Of a stretch of DNA of 57,904 nt, positions 44,530 through 53,824 are shown in pieces. Positions within the stretch are counted from its first letter, which is position 1, and each line of letters begins with the position of its first letter. Source of the stretch: Acidobacteriota bacterium (GTDB lineage Bacteria; Acidobacteriota; Vicinamibacteria; Marinacidobacterales; SMYC01). Both the position numbers and the translations under genes were made by a program. The DNA lies in the NCBI GenBank assembly GCA_004356105.1, contig SMYC01000159.1, positions 1 to 57,904 on the forward strand, in the 5' to 3' direction. The notes under the pieces are model-generated. The model saw only the letters and a program-made list of their open reading frames with translations, had not been told where the DNA came from and made no database searches.

Positions 44530-45432
44530 TTAGCCTCCCTGGATCTTCGTCGCCGCCATATCTTCGATGAACGTGGCGATGGCGGAATGGTCTCGGTCGC
44601 CTTTACCGCCGACGACGAGCGCGCCTATCATTTGCTGCACGAGCGCGGTCACCGGGAGAGGCACGCCGAGCTCTTTTCCTGTCAGCAATGCGTTGTTGAG
44701 ATCTTTTTGGTGCAAACGAATGCGAAAGCCTGGATCGAAGTTGCCTGCGATCATCATCGGGGCTTTCGCGTTCAGCACGTTGCTCCCGGCAAGCCCTCCT
44801 CGGATTGCCTCGAAGACGACGTTTGGATCGAGCCCGGCTTTTCTCACGAGCACGAGCGCTTCACCAACCGCTTCGATATTGGCAGCCACGATGATCTGAT
44901 TGGCGAGCTTTGTCGTATTGCCGGCGCCGTAGCCGCCGCAGAGCACGTAGCTCTTTCCCACCGCTTCGAAGAGCGGCCGCCACCGATCGAAGGCTTCTTG
45001 CTTGCCGCCGACCATGATGGCAAGCTGGCCCGCGATCGCACCGGGCTCGCCGCCGCTCACGGGAGCATCGAGCGCATCGACCCCTTTCGCCTCACAGGCG
45101 GCGGCGATCGTCTGAGAGACAGCAGGGGCAATCGAGCTCATGTCGATGACAGTGGCACCCGCCCTTGCTCCAGACAGCACACCGTTGTCACCGAGGATAA
45201 CGGCCTCGGAGTCCGGCGAGTCCGGAAGCATCGTGACGATGGCGTCCATCCCGGAAGCGCAGGCGCTCGGCGTATCGGCGGCGATCGCGCCTTCGGAAAC
45301 GAGCTCGTCCACGGGCGGCCTCGAACGGCTGTGTACCTTGAGCTCGAAACCCGCTTTGAGAAGATTGCGCGCCATGGGCTTTCCCATGATGCCCAAGCCC
45401 ACGAACCCGACACTTTTGACTTCCGTCACCAT
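44530..45432 (-). CDS. 3-hydroxyisobutyrate/tartronate-semialdehyde reductase-type dehydrogenase
   Basis: A 300-aa beta-hydroxyacid dehydrogenase. It has the Rossmann motif VGFVGLGIMGKPMARNL, the substrate loop DAPVSGGEPGAIAGQL, the catalytic lysine in GAGNTTKLANQI, and KDLNNAL near the C-terminus. This matches GarR/GlxR (tartronate semialdehyde) and 3-hydroxyisobutyrate dehydrogenases; sequence alone does not settle which. I chose the ATG at 45432 because AGGAG lies 5 nt upstream; a GTG at 45435 would be too close. It starts 33 bp after the rlmN stop and 5 bp precede the dipeptidase. Confidence 0.88.
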   Translation of the reverse strand: MVTEVKSVGFVGLGIMGKPMARNLLKAGFELKVHSRSRPPVDELVSEGAIAADTPSACASGMDAIVTMLPDSPDSEAVILGDNGVLSGARAGATVIDMSSIAPAVSQTIAAACEAKGVDALDAPVSGGEPGAIAGQLAIMVGGKQEAFDRWRPLFEAVGKSYVLCGGYGAGNTTKLANQIIVAANIEAVGEALVLVRKAGLDPNVVFEAIRGGLAGSNVLNAKAPMMIAGNFDPGFRIRLHQKDLNNALLTGKELGVPLPVTALVQQMIGALVVGGKGDRDHSAIATFIEDMAATKIQGG

Positions 45433-45465
45433 CACGCTCCTTGAAACGGCCGATTATAACGCTCG

Positions 45466-46461
45466 TCAGCCGATGGCGAGCTGGCCACAGGCCGCCCTCG
45501 CTTCGACGCCGCGCGGGCGGCGAATGGTGCAGAACAAGCCCCGGTCGCGGAGCCGCTGACGGAAGGCCTTGACGCGTGGCTCGGGGCTCGCATGCAAACC
45601 TTCCCGGCCGGCATTCATCGGAAGAAGGTTCACCCGCACGGAGGGCGAGAAAGGCGCGAGGAACTCGATGAGCTCGTCCGCGTGATGAAGCGCGTCGTTC
45701 ACACCATCCATCAGAGTCATCTCGACAAAGAGACTCCCTCCGCTCTCCGAGAGACGGTCGACGAAGGCTTGCCTCAGAGATTCGGTCGAATGACGCATCG
45801 TGGGAACGAGACGCCGGCGCAGTGCATCGTCGACCGCGTGAAGCGACCACGCGAGCTGCACGGGAAGATCACGCGTCGCAAGGATGGCCGCCGGCGTGGT
45901 GCCAACGGTCGAGAGCGTGATGTGTGTGGGGCCGAGCGCGAGGCCAGAGGGATCACAGAGAACGGCAACGGACTTTCTCACCGCATCGAGGTTATCGAGT
46001 GGCTCACCCATTCCCATAAATACAACGTTACGGATCGCGGGAAGATGCGCCTCTCGCATCGCGAGTAGCACCTGACCCACGATCTCTCCCGCCGTGAGCC
46101 CTCGCTCGAGCCCCATTGTCGCGGTGAGGCAGAAGACACAGCCGCGGGCGCACCCGGATTGCGTGGAAACACAGACCGTCGTGCGGCGCTTTGAAGGAAT
46201 GAGCACCGTCTCGATGCGCTTTTTTCCGGCAAGCACCAAGCGCAACTTAGTGGTGCCACAGACCGCGATGTCGCGGCGCTCCACGAAAAAGGGGGTGGGG
46301 AACGTTTGCGCTCGAAGCCGCGCGCGCACCGGCCGTGAGAGCCCCGGATCCTCGAAGGGATCCTTTCCCTGAAGCATGGCACGCCAGACGGCCCGAGCGC
46401 GCCCAGTGCCCCCGAGAAGCTCCGCAAGCTCTTCGGGGGTCAGCGCTAGAAGCTCGGTCAT
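45466..46461 (-). CDS. rlmN: 23S rRNA (adenine-C2)-methyltransferase RlmN
   Basis: A 331-aa radical-SAM methylase that modifies A2503 of 23S rRNA and A37 of certain tRNAs. It has the SAM cluster motif GCARGCVFC (C-x3-C-x2-C), GMGEPLDN, NLLPMN, and the second catalytic cysteine in RAACGQLA near the end. The N-terminal accessory region begins TELLALTPEELAELLGG, so the start is 46461; an extension to 46521 lacks family similarity. It is the first gene of the minus-strand operon, an unexpected partner for the transport and catabolic genes behind it. Confidence 0.95.
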   Translation of the reverse strand: MTELLALTPEELAELLGGTGRARAVWRAMLQGKDPFEDPGLSRPVRARLRAQTFPTPFFVERRDIAVCGTTKLRLVLAGKKRIETVLIPSKRRTTVCVSTQSGCARGCVFCLTATMGLERGLTAGEIVGQVLLAMREAHLPAIRNVVFMGMGEPLDNLDAVRKSVAVLCDPSGLALGPTHITLSTVGTTPAAILATRDLPVQLAWSLHAVDDALRRRLVPTMRHSTESLRQAFVDRLSESGGSLFVEMTLMDGVNDALHHADELIEFLAPFSPSVRVNLLPMNAGREGLHASPEPRVKAFRQRLRDRGLFCTIRRPRGVEARAACGQLAIG

Positions 46462-46604
46462 CGCGCGATCGTACACCACGTCCTGGTGATGTATGAAGGC
46501 GTGACATGCTGCCCGAAGCAAAAAAGTCCCGAGAAACCCAAGACTCCCAGCAGTCTTTTGCTTGCGACGCTCTCGACGCGAGGTGTCACGAACGGTGGTG
46601 GGAA

Positions 46605-47654
<1,050 letters not shown>

Positions 47655-47827
47655 AAAGAGGTTTAGAGGTTAATAGGTTTACAGTCAAACTAACATAACG
47701 GATACGGTAGCTGCAATGCCGGCGTGGATGGCGGGGTCCCCGGCCAATGTAGGTACTTTTGCTACTGATGTAGGGGTTTACACACCGCGCCTACCCGTAA
47801 GTGCTTGCAAATTAAAGAACAAGCTGG

Positions 47828-47843
47828 CGGCACGGGTCTTGCA
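47828..47843 (+). promoter_or_regulatory. Sigma-54 promoter upstream of pilX
   Basis: CGGCACGGGTCTTGCA matches the sigma-54 consensus TGGCACG-N4-TTGCA at every position but the first, with GG and GC exactly 12 bp apart. Transcription should start near 47855, and the pilX ATG is at 47882. Type IV minor pilin operons are often under RpoN with PilR. No second site as good was noticed in the window. The rest of the 47655-47827 gap holds the promoter region of the divergent membrane gene. Confidence 0.8.
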
Positions 47844-47881
47844 CTTTGGGTCTGGACCCTGGAAATAGGAGACGTTTAGAT

Positions 47882-48643
47882 ATGAGTGCTATGAAGAGAA
47901 GGCCCCAAGGAAACGAAGGCTCGGCGTTCGTCATTTCCATCCTCGTACTGTTCATTTTGACGGTCCTGGGGCTGGCACTGATGCTGACCACTTCGACCGA
48001 GAAGGATATCGCCATCAACTACCGATGGGGACAGCAGGCGTTTTTCAACGCCGATGCGGGGCTCGAGTATGGAAAGAACGTGCTCGCCTCCTATGCGCTC
48101 CAAGACGGTGATTTCCAGAACATCTTGCCGCCTGCCCGAGTTGTGGGCTCGATGAACCTCAAACCGAACGACGTTGGCGCCTGCGCCGACGAAACGATGG
48201 CCGGTTGTAGGGACTACCAATACTTCATCGACCTTAACGGCGCCACGAGGATGTATATCGGGAAGGTGCTCCGCGACATCAATGGGCGGCTCGTGCAATA
48301 CGACTTTCGTCAACCGCTAGGCAACGACACCCTGAACGACATCGACGCCGATGGCACCACGGACCTACAAGGTACCGTGACCCTTTGGGTGCGCCGGCCG
48401 CTCGTCGGCGGCGCCGACTACGCCGACAACGACCGCATCATTCTGACCGCCGAGGGCACTGCGCCCGGCGGTCAGGGCATCGGCGCGGGACGCAACGTCG
48501 CCATGCGACGTCTGGAACAGACGCTTCTTTTTTCGGGGCCCGGCGGCGGCCGCGAAGGCGACAAATATTCAGACGTCACCAAGAATTCGGATACGACCTC
48601 CACCGCAGCCGATGCGGGTCTGGTGGCGGGAGCCATCCAATAG
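47882..48643 (+). CDS. pilX: PilX-like type IV pilus assembly protein
   Basis: A 253-aa minor pilin-like protein with the PilX N-domain: EGSAFVISILVLFILTVLGL (residues 12-31) is the membrane-spanning helix, with the acidic residue before it, followed by TTSTEKDIAINY and FNADAGLEYGKNV. There is no classical GFTLIE site, as is usual for PilX. I chose the ATG at 47882; AGGAG lies about 10 nt upstream, and an ATG at 47891 is an alternative. It begins the cluster under the sigma-54 promoter and is followed 35 bp later by pilY1. Confidence 0.85.
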   Translation: MSAMKRRPQGNEGSAFVISILVLFILTVLGLALMLTTSTEKDIAINYRWGQQAFFNADAGLEYGKNVLASYALQDGDFQNILPPARVVGSMNLKPNDVGACADETMAGCRDYQYFIDLNGATRMYIGKVLRDINGRLVQYDFRQPLGNDTLNDIDADGTTDLQGTVTLWVRRPLVGGADYADNDRIILTAEGTAPGGQGIGAGRNVAMRRLEQTLLFSGPGGGREGDKYSDVTKNSDTTSTAADAGLVAGAIQ

Positions 48644-48678
48644 TTTTTTGAAAAAGTGAGTGTGGGAAGGTTGTGGAA

Positions 48679-51600
48679 ATGCGTGTAAGCAGCAAAAGCT
48701 CTTTAGGGGGTAAGTTTCTGAGAGGCGTCGTCATGGCGATATGTTTGGCGATGGTCGCCGTGACATTTACGGCGACCTTCACTCCGGAAACCAACGCCGG
48801 TGGCGGCAAGAAAAAGACCGATCCGCCGCCGCCGGATCCCGGTACAGATCCGGCACCGGGCGGGGGCGGGACAGGTTGTGATATCGCCCGCGGACAGGAC
48901 GCCTTGGACATTTTGAGCGCCGGCATTCGCCACAACGTCTGGTTCGTGCTCGATTCCTCGGGCTCGATGGGCGGCGGCTTCGGAAATAGCGGTATGTCCA
49001 AGATGGACGCTGCGAAAGCGATCATGAAGCGTCTCATGAACGAGCTCGTCGACGCTACCGGGAGCCCGCTCGTCAACTGGGGCTACTTCCCGTACAGTCA
49101 AATCTCAAAAGGCTCTTCTGGCGCCAACAATCGCGACAAGACTTGTCCTTCGTCTCTTCCACCCCCCGCGTCCGAAGATACTGACGGCGACGGTTTTATG
49201 GACAATCCCGGTGACTGCGGCGGGCTAGATCCGAATATCGGCGTCTTTCCCATCGCTTCCGCGTGCGGCCAGAACAACCTGCAGAATCTTCTCGACGCCG
49301 TCGATCTTACCTTCAACTATCCGGGCACGCCGATCGGCATCGCCTTCGATCAGATCGGCGACCTCATCAAGAACGGCGGCTGGGTCGACAACCTCGAGCC
49401 CGGGCAGAAGAACTTCATCATCCACATGACCGATGGTAAAGACGACTGCGAGTGCCTTGATTTCCAGTACGAGGACGGTACGAACACGGTCCATATTCGC
49501 GGAAGCGCAGCCGGTCCGGACGTCACGTACATTAGCACCGATGCGGGCAGTAAGCTGATCCGAACCTTCAACGCCTCCCTCAAGGCGGAGAAGACGCTGA
49601 AGCAGATCGACCCAGATCTCGATGGCTCGAAAGGCAACATCTTCATGGTGGGCATGGGCCTCAAGAACGACGGCAAAGTGGATGGCGAGATCGCCATGAC
49701 GCAACATCTCGCATGGATGTCCTCGGGCGCCAGAGTCCGAACCGACCGCTCGCTCATGCACCCGGCGTTCTTCGGCAACGAAATCGACACGCTCGTCGAC
49801 TCGCTCATGGAAGTCCTCGGGATCATCTCGACTCCGGTGACCGAGGTCAGCCTCGGCCAGTCCGTGGTCGGGTCGGTCAAGGAGCTCATCCCTCTCGCCG
49901 ATTCCACCATCACGAGTGCCGACCTTCTCGCGGATGACGTCGCTGGAACACTCGACAAGGACGACACCGACAAGGCGCGGAAGATCCGCAACCAATATCC
50001 CAATAACGTCCTTTTCGCGACATCCGTCGTGACCCCGGAATGGGAAGGACACTTGAAGGCGTTCAACATCTACAAAGTCGTCAACCAGGGTACCGCGCTC
50101 GAGAAACGCGTCGCCGACTACACCCAGATCTGGGACGCGGGTGAGGTGTTGCGAGACGTCGATCCAGACAATCGGACGGTCCTTTTCAATAGGCTTGGCG
50201 ATGTACCCGGCTCTTATCCGATGAGCTTCGAAATCGGAGGCGTGCTGGCCTCGGATCTGAACGTCGGCGCGGGCTTTCTGCAAGAGCTCGACGGGCTCGG
50301 TGCTACGACGGACGCGGATGCCGCGCAGATCATCATACGCGTGATCCGAGGTGAGCGTCTGGAGATGCACATTACGAACGGGCTTTACCAGGACGCCGCC
50401 CGGACCATACTCAACTTCTCGAAGTTCGAGCAAGATGGGGTGACAAAAACGTGGAAGCTCTACGACCCGTCTAATCTCGGTCCGACGGTTGTGCTCAACC
50501 CGCCTCGCTCGCCGGACGAGGGTGCTCCTCTCTATCACGCGGCGGAATACGGAAGCGATTTTGACAATGGCGGTTTCTACTGGGACCACATCAACCGCTT
50601 GACGGTGGTCTATATGGGCACCAATGGTGGTCCGATGCACGCGTTCCGTGGCGATAACGGATCTGAGCTCTACGCCTACATCCCGGGCGACTTGCTTCCT
50701 AAGCTGAGGGACTTCGTCAGGCTCGTGGTCGCCCAGCGAAACGGGTTCATCAACCACGAGTTCATGATCGCGTCCTCGGCATCCGTCGAGGATGCGTTCT
50801 TCCAGTCGGACCAGTCGTGGCACACCATCCTCGCTTTCGGCCGCGGACAAGGTGGCAAGCATGTGACAGCGCTCGATGTCACGAACGCCCCGGACTGGGA
50901 CGGCACGTCGTCGAGAGCTCCGATCGATGAGTCGGACCTCTTGCATCTGCCGCGGCTTCGTTTCACCGTCGGCAACATTGACGGCGTCGTCGACTCCGAC
51001 GGGCAGGGCGAGAATTACGACGGGTTCGGTGAAACTTGGTCCATCCCCGTCATGGGGGCAGTCGCGGAAGGCGTAGGCGATCAGGCCGTCTTGTTCATGG
51101 GATCCGGTTACGGGTGCGTCGGAGAGGATCAAGGCAGGTACTTCTACGTGCTGAACCTCGAAGACGGCACCGTTTACAAGAAGTTCGGCCCGATCAACGA
51201 CGATGCGGCGGCATCTATCGATGACAATGCCATGGTCGCGACGCCGACCCTCTTTTGGCACGAGGATCTCGTCACGAGAGTCTATATCGGCGATCTGCAG
51301 GGTGTCGTCCACAAGTTGGACACTTCGAACACCGACAAGGCGCAGTGGACGTTCAACGACTTCTACTCGATGGGGGTCGATCAACCCATCGCGGCACCGA
51401 TCGCCCTTTTCGTGCCGTACAACGCGATGCAAATTCAACTCTTCGTTGGAACCGGTGGTGACAAACGCGCGAGCTTGCCTCCTGGAGAGTTCTTCAAGCT
51501 CGTCGGGCTCATCGATGCGGACATGGAGGGGCAGAACACGCCAGGAAGCCTCATGTCCACACCATCGGGAACGTTCGTGGTGGACTTGCCCGAAAACGAG

Positions 51601-51990
51601 AGGATCTTCGTCTCGCCAGTGACCGCGCCCACGCCAGACGGCAATGGCGCTGTGTTCTTCGCGAGCTCCGCTCCCGGGATCGACCTGGTGACCTGCACGA
51701 ACATCTTCACCAGCACGCTATTCGGCTTCAGCGCGACGACGGGTGCGGCGGATTTCGATATGGACGAATCTCAAGCAGGGACGCAGTCCTCGACCCATGT
51801 CGGAAACGTGAAGGTCACCGGCCTCTTTCATCGAGAGGGGCATCTCTATGTCAGTAAGAGCGGCGGTCTCGGCGTGACAGGTAGCACCGAGGTTCGCGGC
51901 AGTGATGAGTTTCCAAGAATCACCGGTGGGTCTGCGATGGGTAACGCGGTGTCGTTCTCGTTGAGCGGCTATCGGTTCTCCCCGTTCTAA
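48679..51990 (+). CDS. pilY1: PilY1-like pilus-tip protein with VWA and PilC propeller domains
   Basis: An 1103-aa exported protein with a signal peptide (MAICLAMVAVTFTATF), a Pro/Gly-rich linker, a VWA domain with an intact metal site (VLDSSGSMGG near residue 94), and a C-terminal PilC-type beta-propeller (YMGTNGGPMHAF, YIPGDLLPKLRDFV, MGSGYGC). A calcium-type loop DTDGDGFMD lies inside the VWA region. PilY1 sits at the pilus tip, promotes extension and senses surfaces. I chose the ATG at 48679 because GAAGG is 8 nt upstream; a GTG at 48673 is too close to it. Confidence 0.92.
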   Translation: MRVSSKSSLGGKFLRGVVMAICLAMVAVTFTATFTPETNAGGGKKKTDPPPPDPGTDPAPGGGGTGCDIARGQDALDILSAGIRHNVWFVLDSSGSMGGGFGNSGMSKMDAAKAIMKRLMNELVDATGSPLVNWGYFPYSQISKGSSGANNRDKTCPSSLPPPASEDTDGDGFMDNPGDCGGLDPNIGVFPIASACGQNNLQNLLDAVDLTFNYPGTPIGIAFDQIGDLIKNGGWVDNLEPGQKNFIIHMTDGKDDCECLDFQYEDGTNTVHIRGSAAGPDVTYISTDAGSKLIRTFNASLKAEKTLKQIDPDLDGSKGNIFMVGMGLKNDGKVDGEIAMTQHLAWMSSGARVRTDRSLMHPAFFGNEIDTLVDSLMEVLGIISTPVTEVSLGQSVVGSVKELIPLADSTITSADLLADDVAGTLDKDDTDKARKIRNQYPNNVLFATSVVTPEWEGHLKAFNIYKVVNQGTALEKRVADYTQIWDAGEVLRDVDPDNRTVLFNRLGDVPGSYPMSFEIGGVLASDLNVGAGFLQELDGLGATTDADAAQIIIRVIRGERLEMHITNGLYQDAARTILNFSKFEQDGVTKTWKLYDPSNLGPTVVLNPPRSPDEGAPLYHAAEYGSDFDNGGFYWDHINRLTVVYMGTNGGPMHAFRGDNGSELYAYIPGDLLPKLRDFVRLVVAQRNGFINHEFMIASSASVEDAFFQSDQSWHTILAFGRGQGGKHVTALDVTNAPDWDGTSSRAPIDESDLLHLPRLRFTVGNIDGVVDSDGQGENYDGFGETWSIPVMGAVAEGVGDQAVLFMGSGYGCVGEDQGRYFYVLNLEDGTVYKKFGPINDDAAASIDDNAMVATPTLFWHEDLVTRVYIGDLQGVVHKLDTSNTDKAQWTFNDFYSMGVDQPIAAPIALFVPYNAMQIQLFVGTGGDKRASLPPGEFFKLVGLIDADMEGQNTPGSLMSTPSGTFVVDLPENERIFVSPVTAPTPDGNGAVFFASSAPGIDLVTCTNIFTSTLFGFSATTGAADFDMDESQAGTQSSTHVGNVKVTGLFHREGHLYVSKSGGLGVTGSTEVRGSDEFPRITGGSAMGNAVSFSLSGYRFSPF

Positions 51991-52092
51991 GACTAGGATG
52001 CGCTTGATGTCGCCACGGTGTCACAGCCGTGGCGGCATTGGCGCTCGAGTCTAGAGCCAAGTTTTGCTTTACAGCATGGAAGGAGGCTCCAC

Positions 52093-52752
52093 GTGAGCTC
52101 CAGCATCAATGAACGCACGAAAGGGTTCACGCTGATCGAGCTGCTGGTGGTCGTGTCGATCATCGTCATCGCCTCGGCCGCATCGATCCCCATGGGACTC
52201 AGCTTCATTCGCAACTACCAGGTCACGGGCGCCGCGAACAATATCGGAGCGCAAATGCAGAAGGCGCGGGGCCAGGCGGTCAAGCTCAACACGCAGCGGG
52301 GTGTCTTGCTCAACTTCAACTACCCACGGCCTGGCTGGTATCAGTGGACGAGCCTCGACCCTAATCCCATGACGGGCGCCTGGGACAGCGATGTATATCC
52401 CGATTTCAACCCGAAGAACTACGACGAAGGCGTGGCTAATTACGGCGCCGTGCCCGGAGAGCCAAATAACACGGTGAACCCGGACCCGGGCAGCGGTGTG
52501 ATGTCGCCGCACGGAGTTCCGACAGATCTTCCGCAGGACCTCTTGTTCGATGCGGGCGCCTCCAATGCTCTTCTCTTTCGATCAGACGGCTCGGTGCGGG
52601 CAGTCAATGCCGGCGGGGCTAGTGGCGCCGGAGTTCTTTCGCCCGTCGGGCTCGACTGGGAGCTCACGATACGCGACCCGCGAACCAATCTAACGCGTCT
52701 CATCACGATTACCCGCAACGGCCGTATCACGGTCCAGGAGAATGCCCCATGA
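52093..52752 (+). CDS. GspH/FimT-type minor pilin
   Basis: A 219-aa type IV minor pilin with the prepilin peptidase site KGFTLIELLVVVSIIVIAS (cleavage after G, Glu5). The globular domain has NNIGAQMQKARGQAV and a GspH-like beta-sheet ending RNGRITVQE. The GTG start at 52093 is decided by AAGGAGG at 52080-52086, six bases upstream; a longer frame to 52018 is not needed. At roughly 30-40 residues above common FimT size it has a long loop rich in Pro, Asn and Asp (about 85-150). It overlaps pilV by 4 bp. Confidence 0.88.
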   Translation: MSSSINERTKGFTLIELLVVVSIIVIASAASIPMGLSFIRNYQVTGAANNIGAQMQKARGQAVKLNTQRGVLLNFNYPRPGWYQWTSLDPNPMTGAWDSDVYPDFNPKNYDEGVANYGAVPGEPNNTVNPDPGSGVMSPHGVPTDLPQDLLFDAGASNALLFRSDGSVRAVNAGGASGAGVLSPVGLDWELTIRDPRTNLTRLITITRNGRITVQENAP

Positions 52753-53246
52753 CCATGACCAACACGACGAGAACCTCCAGCGAGAAGGGGTTCTCACTCA
52801 TCGAAGTGATGATAGCGATCGTCATCCTGACGATCGGACTTCTGGCTCTCGCTCAGATGATGGTCCTATCTACCAACGCGAACACGCTTTCCGGACGCAT
52901 GACGTCGTGCAGCGGTGTGGCGAAGGAACGGCTCGAGCGTCTCAAGGCCGTCCCGTTCTACTCGGACCCGGCCGCTCGATTACGGAACCCGCTGCTGGTT
53001 GCGGGCGGCGACGTGAATGTCACGGTGGCCGGGTTCTCCCAGTTCTACGATCCCGATGGATTGCCGGTCGTGGGAGGAAACGCACTCTTCGAGGTGCGGT
53101 GGCGAATTCAAGACGTCGTGTCGCCCCATCCGATGGAGATGCTTCAGATCCGAATGCGTTGTTTGCCTGCGAACGGAGATCTGGATCAATTCGCCGTCAT
53201 CGGCGACGCGGTGTTCACGACCTTTCGGACCGCCAATATCGGCTAG
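52749..53246 (+). CDS. pilV: PilV-type minor pilin
   Basis: A 165-aa minor pilin with the prepilin site KGFSLIEVMIAIVILTIGLL, then the PilV-like ALAQMMVLSTNAN and the short globular domain with KERLERLKAVPFY. It overlaps the FimT-like gene in an ATGA, implying translational coupling. The cluster has pilX, pilY1, fimT/gspH and pilV but no pilW, which normally completes the tip complex; it may lie elsewhere. A few bases after the stop the sequence turns into pseudogene debris. Confidence 0.88.
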   Translation: MTMTNTTRTSSEKGFSLIEVMIAIVILTIGLLALAQMMVLSTNANTLSGRMTSCSGVAKERLERLKAVPFYSDPAARLRNPLLVAGGDVNVTVAGFSQFYDPDGLPVVGGNALFEVRWRIQDVVSPHPMEMLQIRMRCLPANGDLDQFAVIGDAVFTTFRTANIG

Positions 53247-53295
53247 TCTCTCTCTTCAGGGTTTCTCGCTCACTACTCGTCTAAGACGAGACCTC

Positions 53296-53463
53296 CTGTC
53301 TGTGAGCTGACCCGCGGTATCCCGGAGCCGCAAGGCTACACGGTGCTCGAGGCGGCGAACGGCGATGACGCATGGCCAAGCGCGAAAACGTCATCGACAT
53401 CTCGTTACAGATGTCGTGATGCCAAAGATGGGTAGGCCGCAGCTGGCCAAAGAGATCGAGCAC
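53296..53463 (+). pseudogene. Response-regulator receiver-domain remnant
   Basis: One frame encodes GYTVLEAANGDDA and the next encodes HLVTDVVMPKMGRPQLAKEI. These are the alpha1-beta2 and phospho-acceptor (Asp in TDVVMPKMG) parts of a receiver domain. A frameshift separates them, several intermediate residues are missing, and there is no start or output domain. Confidence 0.7.
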
Positions 53464-53563
53464 CGCGAAATCAAGGCGACCCCCATCGAGCTCTCGCCGG
53501 TGAAAGTGACGTGGTCACCCGACGCGGCTACCGTTCATCGCCGCTCAATCGCCATTCATGGCT

Positions 53564-53707
53564 TTATCGTTTGAAAGCCGCAGCGCTCGCGAAGTCGTCA
53601 TCGACGGTAACGATCTTCCCTCCGACCAGCACCACGTCGGCCGTTTGAACCGTAGCCAGCACCGGCAGGGACGGCCAAAGAAGCAAAAAAAGAACGCGCT
53701 TCAACAT
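53564..53707 (-). pseudogene. N-terminal stub of a secreted amidohydrolase
   Basis: A 47-codon frame on the minus strand: signal peptide MLKRVLFLLLWPSLPVLATV followed by TADVVLVGGKIVTVDDDF, the first beta-sandwich of YtcJ-like amidohydrolases, then a stop. The metal-binding barrel is missing. The 53464-53563 and 53708-53824 stretches show no gene. Confidence 0.65.
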
Positions 53708-53824
53708 TCAAGGTGTCTTGGATCCGAGCTCCACGCCAGGCAACAACGCGAGAAACGCACAGCCCGGAACCATCACCACCGGCTCGGCAAGGAGATGGAG
53801 ACGCACTACGGTCTCGATCTGGGC

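Noticed and set aside
49225-51438. Long open frame of about 737 codons on the minus strand opposite pilY1
   Set aside because: Composition is Val-, Asp-, Arg- and His-rich with no domain; it mirrors the pilY1 codon pattern and has no ribosome site. It is a GC-driven shadow.
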